From: Phyllobacterium sp. 21LDTY02-6
Lineage (GTDB): Bacteria; Pseudomonadota; Alphaproteobacteria; Rhizobiales; Rhizobiaceae
Reading direction: 5' to 3'
Assembly (NCBI RefSeq): GCF_023554255.2
Contig: NZ_JAMJWD020000001.1
Location: forward strand, 124,001 to 188,000
DNA: 64,000 nt
Shown: piece after piece, positions 44,266 to 53,531 of the stretch
Layout: each line of letters starts with the position of its first letter
Numbering within the stretch: the stretch's first letter is position 1
Position numbers and translations under genes: made by a program
The notes under the pieces: model-generated
Told to the model about the DNA's origin: nothing
The model's input: only the letters and a program-made list of their open reading frames with translations
Databases searched by the model: none

Positions 44266-45471
44266 TTATTTCGCCGGTGTCGTGCGGGTATCCACATCGA
44301 CGATGACGCTGAGGCCGGCCTGCAGCTTGCCGCTCGCCAGGGCGTCTTCCGGCAAGGCAATGCGGACGGGAACGCGCTGCACGACCTTGGTGAAGTTGCC
44401 GGTGGCGTTTTCTGGCGGCAAGAGCGAGAACACCGCGCCTGAAGCGGGGGCGACCGAGGCGACAGTGCCTTCGAACTCATCGCCGTCCAGAGCATCGACC
44501 CGGACGTGAACCTTCTGCCCGACTTCGATATCCCGAAGCTGGGTTTCCTTGTAGTTCGCATCGATATAGAGCGCATTGACGGGCACGAGGGCCGCAAGTC
44601 TCTGGCCGGAGCTGACGAGATCGCCCTTCTTGGCGGAGAGATTGCCGATCACGCCGTCAACGGGGGCGCGCAGGACCGTGAAGCTCAGGTCGCGCGCGGC
44701 CTTGTCCTTCGAAAGCTCGAGCGATGCTATTGCGCTCTGCGCTTCCTGGTACTGGGCCTCCAGAACGGCAATATTGGCCGTGGCGCTGGCGATCTGCGCG
44801 TCAGCGGATGCGAGGTTGGCCTTGGCCTGGTCGAGCGCTGCCGTTGCCTCGTCCAGCTGTGACTGCGAAGCGAATTTGGTGGTGTGGAGCTGGCTGGCGC
44901 GCACGGAAGCGGCCTGCGCATTGGTCAGGACGGCCTGCGCGCTCAACTTGCCCGCCTCTGCCTGCTTGAGCGAGGCACGCGCGGCATCGGTCTGCGCCTT
45001 GATGCGATCAAGCGAGAGCTTCTGCGTGACGATCTGGGCCTCTGCCTGCTTTTCCGCTATCGTATAATCGCCACTGTCGAGCGTGATCAGCGGGTCGCCT
45101 GCCTTTACGCGTTGATTGGCAACGACGTTGATCGTATCGATATAACCGGTGACTTTCGGCGCAATTGTCGTGATATCGCCCTGGATGTAGGCATCGTCCG
45201 TCGATACCATGAAGCGGCCGGTGGTCCAGTAGTCATATCCGAACCAGGCGCCTCCGGCGAGGGCGGCGACGAGGATCGTCGTCAGGATGAGGCGCTTCCG
45301 CGACCGCTTCGGCGGCGCCGGCGGGGCGGAAGTCGTTACATCGTGCTGCGGAGCCTCGGCATGCGCGGGGGTCTCTGTCTTGGCTGCGGGTGCGGGAAAC
45401 GGACGGATTTCCGCCTCGTTCTTAGCTTTGGTTGCAGGCATTTTCGGCGTCTTTCTTGGGAGTGCACTCAT
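44266..45471 (-). CDS. HlyD-family membrane fusion protein (EmrA-like)
   Basis: A 401-residue periplasmic adaptor: an unusually long Pro/Ala-rich cytoplasmic N-tail (~55 residues), one TM helix (LILTTILVAALAGGAWFGYD), biotinyl-lipoyl-like motif (VSTDDAYIQGDITTIAPKVT), a long coiled coil (about 115-230) and the C-terminal barrel (VNALYIDANYKETQLRDIEV). Start ATG 45471 or 45441 are both possible. It is divergent from the TetR gene; the twin operators lie directly upstream. Confidence 0.91.
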   Translation of the reverse strand: MSALPRKTPKMPATKAKNEAEIRPFPAPAAKTETPAHAEAPQHDVTTSAPPAPPKRSRKRLILTTILVAALAGGAWFGYDYWTTGRFMVSTDDAYIQGDITTIAPKVTGYIDTINVVANQRVKAGDPLITLDSGDYTIAEKQAEAQIVTQKLSLDRIKAQTDAARASLKQAEAGKLSAQAVLTNAQAASVRASQLHTTKFASQSQLDEATAALDQAKANLASADAQIASATANIAVLEAQYQEAQSAIASLELSKDKAARDLSFTVLRAPVDGVIGNLSAKKGDLVSSGQRLAALVPVNALYIDANYKETQLRDIEVGQKVHVRVDALDGDEFEGTVASVAPASGAVFSLLPPENATGNFTKVVQRVPVRIALPEDALASGKLQAGLSVIVDVDTRTTPAK

Positions 45472-45483
45472 AGTTGAATGACT

Positions 45484-45497
45484 GAACCGTTCGGTTC
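45484..45497. promoter_or_regulatory. TetR operator 1
   Basis: GAACCG-TT-CGGTTC, perfect 6-base arms, 13 bases upstream of the EmrA-like start in the TetR/EmrA divergent promoter. Confidence 0.65.
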
Positions 45498-45539
45498 GAT
45501 CGTTGACATAGCGCAAATGAAAGAGCATATCAAGTGGAT

Positions 45540-45555
45540 CGAACCGGATGGTTCG
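45540..45555. promoter_or_regulatory. TetR operator 2
   Basis: CGAACC-GGAT-GGTTCG, perfect 6-base arms, 27 bases before the TetR start. It shares GAACC/GGTTC half-sites with operator 1, 56 bases apart, suggesting that one repressor controls both genes. Confidence 0.65.
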
Positions 45556-45581
45556 AAATAAATAAGAGGAAACGAAAAGGA

Positions 45582-46277
45582 ATGTCTTCAACGAAGACCC
45601 AGGCAAAGCCCCATCTTCTCGCATGTGCGCTTGAAGAAGCGATGGCCAACGAAAAGCAGGGCCGCCCGGGTGCGGGGCAGGACCCCGCCAAGCGCCAGCA
45701 GATTCTTGAAGGGGCCGACAGGGTATTTTCGCAGATGGGGTTCGATGCAGCCAGCATGAACGACATCACGCGCGAAGCGGGCGTGTCCAAGGGCACGATC
45801 TATGTCTATTTCGACAGCAAGGAAGAGCTCTTCATGGAGCTTTGCATCCAGTATCGCGACAAGTTCTTCAGCGGCGTCCACTCCGCGCTGGAGGGCGAGC
45901 GCGACATACGGGAGGCCCTGATCGCCTTCGGGATGGCGCTATCGATGAAGGTCACGTCGGACGTCGTCATTCGCGCGCAGCGGGTCGTCATCGGCGTGGC
46001 CGAACGCATGCCCTCGCTCAGCCGCAGCTTCTATGAGCAGGGCCCGAAGCGCGGGCAGGCCCTCGTGCGGGGATGGCTGGAAAAGCGTGTCGCGGCAGGC
46101 GACCTCGAAATCGACGATCTCGACCTTGCGACCTATCAATTGTCCGATCTGATGGTCAGTGGCATTTTCAAGCGCCGGCTTTTCGGCTGCATGGACGACC
46201 CGCCATCGGATGAAGTTGTGCGGAAAACCGTTACGTCCGGCGTCGATATGTTCCTCAAGGCCTATCGCAAGCGCTAG
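45582..46277 (+). CDS. TetR-family repressor of the efflux pair
   Basis: A 231-residue regulator. The TetR HTH is at about residues 35-85 (RQQILEGADRVFSQMGFDAA, then SMNDITREAGVSKGTIYVYF) followed by a helical ligand domain (ALIAFGMALSMKVTSDVVIR, TYQLSDLMVSGIFKR). ATG 45582 follows AAAAGGA; the in-frame start at 45534 would lie within operator 2. Expected to repress itself and the emrAB-like genes until an effluxed compound binds. Confidence 0.92.
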   Translation: MSSTKTQAKPHLLACALEEAMANEKQGRPGAGQDPAKRQQILEGADRVFSQMGFDAASMNDITREAGVSKGTIYVYFDSKEELFMELCIQYRDKFFSGVHSALEGERDIREALIAFGMALSMKVTSDVVIRAQRVVIGVAERMPSLSRSFYEQGPKRGQALVRGWLEKRVAAGDLEIDDLDLATYQLSDLMVSGIFKRRLFGCMDDPPSDEVVRKTVTSGVDMFLKAYRKR

Positions 46278-46278
46278 G

Positions 46279-46677
46279 TCAGGCGGCGGCGCAATTTGCG
46301 CAAGTGCCGCGAATCTCGATCGTGGTCTTCGATGGCTTGAAGCCGCTGGCCCTTGTCCATTCCCGCACCCGTGCGGTGATTTCATCGTCGGAAAATTCTG
46401 TCACCTGACCGCAATTCTCGCAGATGGCGAACGCAGTCATGCCATGGCTGTGGCCATGGGCATGCGAACAGGCGACGAAGGCGTTGATGCTCTCCAGCCG
46501 GTGGACCATGCCGTAGTCCAGCAGCTTGTCGAGCGCACGATAGACCTGCAGCGGCGCCCGGAAACCTTCCGGCCGAAGCTGGTCCAGTATCGTATAGGCG
46601 CTGAGGGGGCCATCGGCGCGCGTGAGCGCATTCAGCACCAGCGACTGGTTCTTGGTCAGCTCATGCGTCGTTGTCAT
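46279..46677 (-). CDS. zur: Zinc uptake regulator Zur (Fur family)
   Basis: A 132-residue Fur-family repressor: N-terminal winged helix (about 1-75; GFRAPLQVYRALDKLLDYGM, HRLESINAFVACSH) and dimerisation domain with His-rich HAHGHSHG, and two Cys pairs (AICENCGQ, GTCANCAAA) for structural zinc. The Cys-X2-Cys pairs and position beside znuCBA identify Zur rather than Fur or Mur. It represses zinc uptake genes when zinc is ample. Divergent from znuC; convergent with the TetR gene (1-base gap). Confidence 0.94.
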   Translation of the reverse strand: MTTTHELTKNQSLVLNALTRADGPLSAYTILDQLRPEGFRAPLQVYRALDKLLDYGMVHRLESINAFVACSHAHGHSHGMTAFAICENCGQVTEFSDDEITARVREWTRASGFKPSKTTIEIRGTCANCAAA

Positions 46678-46811
46678 AACAGTTCTCTCCGATATGCAAT
46701 CAATGAGATAGGAAATATTTTTCCGTGCCGCCAGCGGGTTATTGCGCGGATCGGCGTTAATGGCAATTTTGTTTCACTCTCCACATGGTTGAGTGCCTTC
46801 AAGGTTGACTA

Positions 46812-46828
46812 ATGTAATAACATCACAT
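46812..46828. promoter_or_regulatory. Zur box upstream of znuCBA
   Basis: ATGTAATAACATCACAT, 7-base arms with a single mismatch, 73 bases before the znuC start. It is nearly the reverse complement of the perfect box at 49637-49653. Confidence 0.75.
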
Positions 46829-46900
46829 AGGAACGGTCAAGGATGCTCCCCCGGAGCCATGGCCTGTGGCCTCAACATGTGCTGGCGAGCCGAATTTTAA

Positions 46901-47728
46901 ATGAACGAGACAAGCCTGATATTCCGCGATCTGACGCTGGGCTATAACAGCCATCCTGCGGTGCATCACCTCAGTGGCACCGTGCGGCGAGGTTCCCTGA
47001 CGGCCGTCGTCGGCTCGAACGGCTCGGGGAAATCGACGCTGATGAAGGGTATCGTCGGCGTTCTTAAACCGATGGCAGGCAGCTGCACCGTGGCAAGCGG
47101 ACAGAAGATCGCCTATCTGCCGCAGCAGTCGGAACTCGACCGCTCCTTCCCGGCACGGGTGGTGGATCTGGTATCGCTGGGTCTTTGGCCGAAGCGCGGT
47201 CTTCTTGGACGGCATACGGGCGAGGACCAGGCGAATGTCTCGCGTGCGTTGCTGGCCGTGGGGCTGGGCGGTTTCGAGAAACGGCCCATCGACACGCTTT
47301 CGGGCGGGCAATTGCAAAGGGCGCTGTTCGCGCGCGTCTTGCTGCAGGATGCCGATATCATCCTGCTTGACGAACCATTCAACGCGATCGATGCGAAGAC
47401 GGTGTCCGACCTGATCGGGCTCATCAAGCACTGGCATGGCGAAAACCGCACGGTGATGGTGGTCGTCCATGATCTGGATCTGGTGCGGCAGCATTTCCCG
47501 GAAACGCTTCTGCTGGCGCGCAAGCCAGTCGCATGGGGCGCGTCGCGCGAGACGCTGATGCCGGCAAATCTGCTGCAGGCGCGGCAGTTTCACGAGGCAT
47601 GGGAGGAGAATGCCGATTGGTGCCATGACGATCCGCTGCATGAACACCCGGGGCATGAACACCCGGGGCATGACCGCTCGGGCCACGTCCATGATGGCGG
47701 ACATGATGACGGGTCGAAGGCAGCATGA
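46901..47728 (+). CDS. znuC: Zinc ABC transporter ATPase ZnuC
   Basis: A 275-residue ATPase powering zinc import: Walker A VVGSNGSGKSTLMK, signature LSGGQLQRALFARVL, Walker B ADIILLDEPFNAIDA. The C-terminal 35 residues are His-rich (HEHPGHEHPGHDRSGHVHDG), a zinc-binding tail; its DNA holds two identical 15-base repeats (47639-47668). The stop overlaps the znuB start by 4 bases. Confidence 0.95.
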   Translation: MNETSLIFRDLTLGYNSHPAVHHLSGTVRRGSLTAVVGSNGSGKSTLMKGIVGVLKPMAGSCTVASGQKIAYLPQQSELDRSFPARVVDLVSLGLWPKRGLLGRHTGEDQANVSRALLAVGLGGFEKRPIDTLSGGQLQRALFARVLLQDADIILLDEPFNAIDAKTVSDLIGLIKHWHGENRTVMVVVHDLDLVRQHFPETLLLARKPVAWGASRETLMPANLLQARQFHEAWEENADWCHDDPLHEHPGHEHPGHDRSGHVHDGGHDDGSKAA

Positions 47729-48597
47729 TCATGTATGAAACCTTGATCGAGCCTTTCGTCAGATACAGCTTCATGCAGCGTGCCCTGCTTGGATCGCTGG
47801 CGCTCGCGCTGGGTTCCTGTCCGGTCGGCGTCTTCCTGATGCTCAGGCGGATGAGCCTGACAGGCGATGCCATGGCCCACGCCATCCTTCCGGGCGCAGC
47901 AGTCGGCTTCTTGCTTTACGGCCTGCAGATCGTGCCGATGACGCTCGGCGGTCTCGCAGCGGGCATCGTCGTCGCACTCGGCGCAGGCGCGGTCTCGCGT
48001 TTCACCATCCAGAAGGAGGATGCCTCACTCGCGGCGTTCTATCTGATTTCACTGGCGCTTGGCGTGATGATCGTCTCGCTGCGAGGGTCGAACGTCGATC
48101 TGATGCACGTTCTGTTCGGTTCGGTGCTTGCGCTGAACAATGACGCCTTGACGCTGATCGGCACGGTGTCGCTGTTGAGCGTGGTGACATTAATGTTCTT
48201 CTGGCGCGGACTCGTCGCCGAGTGTCTCGATCCCCTGTTTCTGCGTTCGGTCAGCCGTATCGGCACGCCGGTGCACTTCATCTTCCTGGCTCTGGTCGTC
48301 CTCAATCTCGTTGCCGGGTTCCAGGCACTGGGCACATTGCTGGCGGTCGGCCTGATGATGCTGCCGGCTGCCGCGGCGCGGTTCTGGACGACGCGCGTCG
48401 GCCCGATGTGCCTTCTCGCCATCGCACTCGGCATTTGTTCCTGCATCGCCGGGTTGCTCATCTCCTATCATTTTGCCGCTCCTTCAGGACCGGCGATCAT
48501 CCTCTCCGCCGGCGGGGCATATGTCGTCTCGTTCCTCGCCGGCTCCGGCGGGGTCCTTCGAAGCCGCATCCGCCCCCATCGTCACAAGACTGCCTAA
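47725..48597 (+). CDS. znuB: Zinc ABC transporter permease ZnuB
   Basis: A 290-residue ABC-3 family permease with about eight TM helices (MSLTGDAMAHAILPGAAVGF is the conserved cytoplasmic motif; LNLVAGFQALGTLLAVGLMM, LISYHFAAPSGPAIILSAGG). It forms the channel of the zinc importer. Its start overlaps znuC by 4 bases; a second in-frame ATG at 47731 is possible. znuA follows after 23 bases. Confidence 0.94.
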   Translation: MIMYETLIEPFVRYSFMQRALLGSLALALGSCPVGVFLMLRRMSLTGDAMAHAILPGAAVGFLLYGLQIVPMTLGGLAAGIVVALGAGAVSRFTIQKEDASLAAFYLISLALGVMIVSLRGSNVDLMHVLFGSVLALNNDALTLIGTVSLLSVVTLMFFWRGLVAECLDPLFLRSVSRIGTPVHFIFLALVVLNLVAGFQALGTLLAVGLMMLPAAAARFWTTRVGPMCLLAIALGICSCIAGLLISYHFAAPSGPAIILSAGGAYVVSFLAGSGGVLRSRIRPHRHKTA

Positions 48598-48620
48598 CGA
48601 CCTGCATAAGGAAGCTCGAT

Positions 48621-49583
48621 ATGAAAAAATCCATCAAACTTGCCGCGTTATTGAACGTTATAGCATTACTTGGCGGCTATTCTGCCGCCCATGCGGACAA
48701 TCTGAAGGTAGTCGCAAGTTTCTCGATCATCGCGGATTTCGCCAGGAATGTCGGTGGCGACAGGATCGAACTGACCACCCTCGTGGGGCCGAACGGCGAC
48801 GCCCATGTCTATGAGCCCCGGCCTGCGGATGCGGCAGCTTTAAGCTCTGCCGATGTGATCCTGGTGAATGGCCTGCATTTCGAAGGGTTTCTGCCGCGTC
48901 TGGTCGAGGCCAGCGCGACAAAGGCGCCCATCATCGAACTCACCAAGGGGATCGAGCCGCTGAAGTCCGAAGCGGAAGAGCATGAGCATGGCCATGCGGA
49001 AGGCGAGCATGCCGAGCACAAGGACGAGCATGCGGGCCACGATCACGGGGCCTATGATCCGCACGCGTTCCAATCGATCGCCAATGCGAGAATCTATGTC
49101 AGGAACATCGTCGATGCCTTCTGCGCCGCGGATGCGGAAGGCTGCGAAACCTACAAAGCCAATGGAACGGTCTATGACAAACAGCTGGAAGCGACCGAGG
49201 CGGATGTAAAGGCGGCCATCAATGCCATCCCGCAGGAAAAGCGGCTGGTCATCACCTCGCATGATGCCTTCGGCTATTTCGAGCGTGCCTATGGGCTGAA
49301 ATTTCTGGCGCCTGAAGGCATTTCCACGGATTCGGAAGCTTCGGCAGCAGATATCGCAAAGCTCATCGAACAGGTCCGGGAAGACAAGGCATCGGCCATT
49401 TTCGTGGAGAATATCACCAATCCGCGCCTGATCGAGCAGATTGCGTCGGAAACCGGGCTCGCCATGGGCGACGAGCTGTTTTCGGACGCATTGTCCAAGC
49501 CGGGCGAGGGTGCCGGCACCTATATCGAGATGATGGAACACAATGCCGAGGCCTTCAAACGGGCTATCGTCGACAAGAGCTGA
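48621..49583 (+). CDS. znuA: Zinc ABC transporter binding protein ZnuA
   Basis: A 320-residue periplasmic zinc-binding protein. Signal peptide [20 protein letters not shown]; cluster A-1 fold with the zinc-ligand histidines in [17 protein letters not shown] and [16 protein letters not shown]. The characteristic His/Asp/Glu-rich loop ([19 protein letters not shown]) follows KSEAE. ATG 48621 after the GGAAGC site gives the signal peptide; the longer frame overlaps znuB. Third gene of the znuCBA operon. Confidence 0.95.
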   Translation: MKKSIKLAALLNVIALLGGYSAAHADNLKVVASFSIIADFARNVGGDRIELTTLVGPNGDAHVYEPRPADAAALSSADVILVNGLHFEGFLPRLVEASATKAPIIELTKGIEPLKSEAEEHEHGHAEGEHAEHKDEHAGHDHGAYDPHAFQSIANARIYVRNIVDAFCAADAEGCETYKANGTVYDKQLEATEADVKAAINAIPQEKRLVITSHDAFGYFERAYGLKFLAPEGISTDSEASAADIAKLIEQVREDKASAIFVENITNPRLIEQIASETGLAMGDELFSDALSKPGEGAGTYIEMMEHNAEAFKRAIVDKS

Positions 49584-49636
49584 CAAGGCAGGACGAGCGG
49601 AGTTCCGACAGGACTCCGCTCTCTTTTTGCCTAAGA

Positions 49637-49653
49637 ATGTAATGTTATTACAT
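49637..49653. promoter_or_regulatory. Zur box upstream of COG0523 GTPase
   Basis: ATGTAATGTTATTACAT, perfect 7-base arms around GTT. It lies 18 bases before the GTPase start, so bound Zur would block its promoter. Confidence 0.78.
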
Positions 49654-49671
49654 ATGAGAAAGAGGGCTGGG

Positions 49672-50886
49672 ATGATGGAGTACAAGCGAAAATTGCCCGT
49701 GACGGTGCTGTCAGGCTTCCTTGGCGCAGGAAAGACGACACTGCTCAATCATATCCTGCACAATCGCGAAGGCAGGCGTGTCGCCGTGATCGTCAATGAT
49801 ATGAGCGAGGTGAATATAGACGCGGCGCTGCTGCGCGATGGCGGCGCCAACCTTTCTCGAACCGAGGAGCAATTGGTCGAGCTCACCAATGGCTGCATCT
49901 GCTGCACCTTGCGCGATGATCTGCTGGCGGAAGTAAGGCAGCTCGCGAGCCAGGACCGGTTTGACAATCTGATCATCGAATCGACCGGCATATCGGAGCC
50001 GCTGCCCGTTGCATCGACGTTCGAGTTCAGGGATGAGGATGGCAACAGCCTTTCCGACATTGCCAGGCTCGACGCCATGGTGACAGTGGTCGACGCTGCC
50101 AACCTCCTGAAGGATTATGCTTCGAGCGACTTTCTGCGCGACCGCGGAGAGTCGCTCGGCGATGACGATAACAGGACGTTGATCGACCTCCTGGTCGATC
50201 AGATCGAGTTCGCCGACGTGGTGGTCTTGAACAAACTGTCTTCGGCCAGCCCCGAGGATCGCGCATCCGCCCGCAAGATCATCCGGGCGCTCAATCCCGA
50301 TGCTCGGCTGATCGAGACGGACTTTGCGAGAGCACCCCTGCAAGCAGTGCTTGATACGAACCTGTTCGACTTCGACAAGGCGCATCAGCACCCATTATGG
50401 TTCAAGGAACTGCACGGTTTTGCCGAGCATGTCCCCGAGACCGAGGAATATGGCGTCCGTTCCTTCGTCTACCGGGAACGGCGTCCATTCGACCCGGCGA
50501 AATTTCACGGTTTCATGAACCGTCAATGGCCGGGTGTCATCCGCTCGAAAGGTTTTTTCTGGCTCGCGACACGGCCAGACCATGTCGGTGAACTGAGCCA
50601 GGCGGGTGCGCTGGTTCGCACCGAACGCAGGGGAGTGTGGTGGTCGTCGATCGCCCGCAACCGTTGGCCTGACGCGCCGGAATGGCATGCGGCCATGCGG
50701 CCATATCTCGATCCCGTATGGGGCGACAGGCGGCAGGAGCTTGTCTTCATTGGGGTCGATACGATGGATGAGGCGCAACTGCGGGCAGAACTCGATGAAT
50801 GCCTGGTGGATGCCACGGATTTCACACCGCACCTCTGGCAAGACCTGGTGGACCCATTCCCGAGCTGGCTGCGAAAGGCCGGATGA
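49672..50886 (+). CDS. COG0523 (CobW-like) zinc-metallochaperone GTPase
   Basis: A 404-residue G3E-family GTPase: P-loop [17 protein letters not shown], the metal-site motif [11 protein letters not shown] (CxCC), Walker B-type ESTGISEP and guanine motif VVLNKLSSA; a C-terminal CobW_C domain ([20 protein letters not shown], then [12 protein letters not shown]). A perfect Zur box directly upstream places it among the zinc-starvation COG0523 proteins (ZigA/ZagA type) that hand zinc to essential enzymes, not among cobalamin-pathway CobW proteins. ATG 49672 or 49675. Confidence 0.92.
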   Translation: MMEYKRKLPVTVLSGFLGAGKTTLLNHILHNREGRRVAVIVNDMSEVNIDAALLRDGGANLSRTEEQLVELTNGCICCTLRDDLLAEVRQLASQDRFDNLIIESTGISEPLPVASTFEFRDEDGNSLSDIARLDAMVTVVDAANLLKDYASSDFLRDRGESLGDDDNRTLIDLLVDQIEFADVVVLNKLSSASPEDRASARKIIRALNPDARLIETDFARAPLQAVLDTNLFDFDKAHQHPLWFKELHGFAEHVPETEEYGVRSFVYRERRPFDPAKFHGFMNRQWPGVIRSKGFFWLATRPDHVGELSQAGALVRTERRGVWWSSIARNRWPDAPEWHAAMRPYLDPVWGDRRQELVFIGVDTMDEAQLRAELDECLVDATDFTPHLWQDLVDPFPSWLRKAG

Positions 50887-51031
50887 CATGCAGGGCCAGC
50901 TCGCAAACCTCATCAGGAAGGCATCATCATTGATACGAGTTTCATCGTCCGGGAGTGCGCCGTCGCAGGCAGGCGCCAACGGCTTCGCCTGCGACAGCCC
51001 GGTCGGCGAAGGGACCCGGGCCAAGAACGAA

Positions 51032-51060
51032 AACAGTCAGGAACAATGTTCCTGTCTGTT
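51032..51060. terminator. Hairpin between convergent GTPase and TerC genes
   Basis: AACAG-T-CAGGAA pairs with TTCCTG-T-CTGTT around CAATG; 11 of 12 positions pair. It lies between two convergent genes and may end both transcripts. Confidence 0.6.
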
Positions 51061-51070
51061 GCCGCATCCG

Positions 51071-52648
51071 TCAGATAAACATGGCTGATGCGTTCGTCGA
51101 GGTGATGCGGACCTTGCCTATGTTGCGTCCTTCCATCTCGACGATCTCATACTCGTAATCATCGACCGTCAGCTTCTCACCTTGCACCGGTATGTGGCCG
51201 AGATTCCACAAGATATAACCGGCAAGCGTCGTGTATCGGTCGCCTTCATCCACGAGGTCCCTGTCGATAAGCCCGCCGAGGCGGCGAATATCGATATAGG
51301 CATCGACGATCATGCTTCCGTCCTCGGAGCGTTCCAGGATAGGGCTTTCCTCGCCCTCTTCCGGGAAATCGCCGGCAATGGCTTCAAGAATGTCCGTCGG
51401 CGTCACCACGCCTTCGAAGGAGCCATGCTCGTCGAGAACAATACCCATTTGCACCGATGAACCGCGCAGTTGCTCCATCACACGCAGGACATTGGCGTTC
51501 TCATGCAGGATGAGAGGCTGGCGGGTGACCTTCTCCCAGTCGATCTTGCCGCCATCGAGAATGGCGAAGAGCAGGTCCTTGGTCAGGGCGACGCCGACGA
51601 AATCCTCGACACGTCCACGCGCAAGCACCACGCGGCTATGCGCAAGCGTGCGGATTTCCGCCAGAAGCTCCTCATTGGACTCGTCGAGGTCGAGCCATTC
51701 AACTTCGTTGCGCGGCGACATGATCGACCGCACGGGCCGTTCCACCAGATCGAGCACGCCGCGGATCATCTCCTTCTCTTCCGGATGGAAGACATCGCCC
51801 GCCGCGCTATGTTCGGCGATGACGTCGAGCGTATCGGCGTGGGGCGTCTCGCCGTTCCTGCCGCCGCCGAGGAGGCGCAGCACCGCGCCGGCGGTACGGT
51901 CTCGCAGATCCATCGTCGTGATGCGCTTCTCGCGATTATGGCGGCCGACCTGATTGGCGGCCTCGATCAGCACCGAGAAGCCGATCGCCGCGTAGAGATA
52001 GCCCTTCGGTATATGGAAGCCGAAGCCTTCGATGATGAGGCTGAAGCCGATCATCATCAGGAAGCCGAGACACAGGATGACGACCGTGGGGTGCCGGTTG
52101 ACGAAGGTCATCAGGGGCTTGGACGCCAGCATCATGACGCCGACCGCGATGACGACTGCGATCATCATCACTTCGAGATGTTTCACCATGCCGACTGCCG
52201 TGATCACGCTGTCGAGCGAGAAGATCGCATCGAGCACGACGATCTGGGCGATGACCTGCCAGAAGACGGCATGGACGACATTGGTCTCCTTGGCCGAAAG
52301 ATCGCCCTCGAGGCGCTCGTGCAGCTCCATCGTGCCCTTGAACAGCAGGAATATGCCGCCGAGGATGAGGATGATGTCGCGGCCGGAGAAGCCAAAACCG
52401 GCAATCGTGAACAGCGGCTGCGTCAGCGTTACCACCCATGAAATCGACGCAAGCAGCAGAAGCCGCATCAGCAATGCCAGCGACAGGCCGACGATGCGGG
52501 CGCGGTTGCGTTGATCCGGGGGAAGCTTGTCGGCGAGAATGGCGATGAATACGAGGTTGTCGATGCCAAGGACGATCTCAAGCACGACAAGCGTCGCGAG
52601 ACCAATCCAGGCATTGGGGTCGGCAAGCCACTCTAAAGTCAGATCCAT
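51071..52648 (-). CDS. TerC-family membrane protein with CBS and CorC domains
   Basis: A 525-residue protein of the YoaE/YegH type. TerC membrane domain (about 1-235; [40 protein letters not shown] with acidic intramembrane residues), two CBS domains (about 300-420) and a C-terminal CorC/HlyC domain ([19 protein letters not shown]). TerC proteins are linked to Mn2+ export and metal loading of secreted proteins. A structured leader lies upstream. Substrate is unproven here. Confidence 0.9.
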   Translation of the reverse strand: MDLTLEWLADPNAWIGLATLVVLEIVLGIDNLVFIAILADKLPPDQRNRARIVGLSLALLMRLLLLASISWVVTLTQPLFTIAGFGFSGRDIILILGGIFLLFKGTMELHERLEGDLSAKETNVVHAVFWQVIAQIVVLDAIFSLDSVITAVGMVKHLEVMMIAVVIAVGVMMLASKPLMTFVNRHPTVVILCLGFLMMIGFSLIIEGFGFHIPKGYLYAAIGFSVLIEAANQVGRHNREKRITTMDLRDRTAGAVLRLLGGGRNGETPHADTLDVIAEHSAAGDVFHPEEKEMIRGVLDLVERPVRSIMSPRNEVEWLDLDESNEELLAEIRTLAHSRVVLARGRVEDFVGVALTKDLLFAILDGGKIDWEKVTRQPLILHENANVLRVMEQLRGSSVQMGIVLDEHGSFEGVVTPTDILEAIAGDFPEEGEESPILERSEDGSMIVDAYIDIRRLGGLIDRDLVDEGDRYTTLAGYILWNLGHIPVQGEKLTVDDYEYEIVEMEGRNIGKVRITSTNASAMFI

Positions 52649-52971
52649 TGGAAAAACGGGTCCTTGTGGGAAATTTGAAAAGGGGGCGCTGGCATATGGG
52701 CGAGCGGGACCATGCCGCTGGCATCAACCGGCAGGGAATGTGACTTAGACGTGGATCGGTGGACATGCTGACGCCGCGGTTGCGGGGTCAGCTTGCTTCG
52801 CAAGTCCGGACTCGGCGGTTCTTCAGATTGTTCGTCCGGCATCGATGCGCGGTCAGTCGTCCCTGTTTGGCTGGCAATGTGTATATATGAGGCTACAGCG
52901 CCAGATCGACATATAATGGCAGTCTCGTGCCCATGGTTCAAGAGGCTGCGGCCAGAAAGGCCAACGGGCGA
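52649..52971 (-). promoter_or_regulatory. Leader of the TerC-family gene with stem-loops
   Basis: A 323-base gap upstream of the TerC-family gene. Visible stems: GCTGAC/GTCAGC-armed hairpin at 52767-52792, CTTGC-TTC-GCAAG at 52792-52804, and CCGGAC/GTCCGG flanking 52806-52840. Mn2+ (yybP-ykoY) riboswitches precede some terC genes, but I cannot find its conserved core here. No gene is seen in it. Confidence 0.4.
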
Positions 52972-53523
52972 TCAGCCGGCGAAGCCGCCCTCGTCGAGAA
53001 AAGCCTGTTCTGCCGGCGTCGTCTGGCGCCCCAATATTGCGTTGCGGTGAGGAAACCGCCCGAAGCGCTGGATGATATCATAGTGATCATGCGCATATTC
53101 GAGGTTCGAAGGCGAACCGCCGCGGCACAGTTCGACGCAGCGCCGCTGGTCATCCACGTCTTCGGAGTGCATGAAGGGCAGATAGAGAAATCCGCGCACG
53201 TCCTGTTCCAGGGTCAGGTCATGGCCACGCTCCAGTGCGATCCGGGCGTAGTGGCGTGCCAGATGATCGGTGGCGTACATATGTCCAGTGCCGCGGAAGG
53301 CGTTGCGCGGATATTGGTCGAGCAGCACCATCAGCGCCAGCGCGCCTTCCGGCGTTTCCACCCAGTTCTCGTATTCCCGGCGTGCGGCGGCAAAATGCCG
53401 GTCGAAGAACCGGGAGCGGAAATCATCGTCGAACGCATCGTCCTTCTCGAACCACTTCGCAGGGCCGGCTTCGCGCCAGAACCCAGTGATTTCCGTGATG
53501 GCGGAATCGTTCATGTCCGTCAT
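52972..53523 (-). CDS. DUF924 family protein
   Basis: A 183-residue soluble protein with DUF924 hallmarks: EITGFWREAGPAKWFEKDDA, FRSRFF, GALALMVLLDQYPRNAFRGT, and FLYLPFMHSEDVDDQRRCVE, FGRFPHRNAILGR. The family has a TPR-like fold and unknown function. It lies 8 bases after the antiporter gene on the same strand, so the two are probably co-transcribed. Confidence 0.88.
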   Translation of the reverse strand: MTDMNDSAITEITGFWREAGPAKWFEKDDAFDDDFRSRFFDRHFAAARREYENWVETPEGALALMVLLDQYPRNAFRGTGHMYATDHLARHYARIALERGHDLTLEQDVRGFLYLPFMHSEDVDDQRRCVELCRGGSPSNLEYAHDHYDIIQRFGRFPHRNAILGRQTTPAEQAFLDEGGFAG

Positions 53524-53531
53524 GCCCGCTC

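Noticed and set aside
49672-50886. Annotation of the COG0523 gene as cobalamin-pathway CobW
   Set aside because: It sits behind a perfect Zur box beside znuCBA and not near cob genes, so a zinc role is the better reading.
52649-52971. yybP-ykoY Mn2+ riboswitch before the TerC-family gene
   Set aside because: The conserved GGGGAGTAG-type core was not found on the minus strand.
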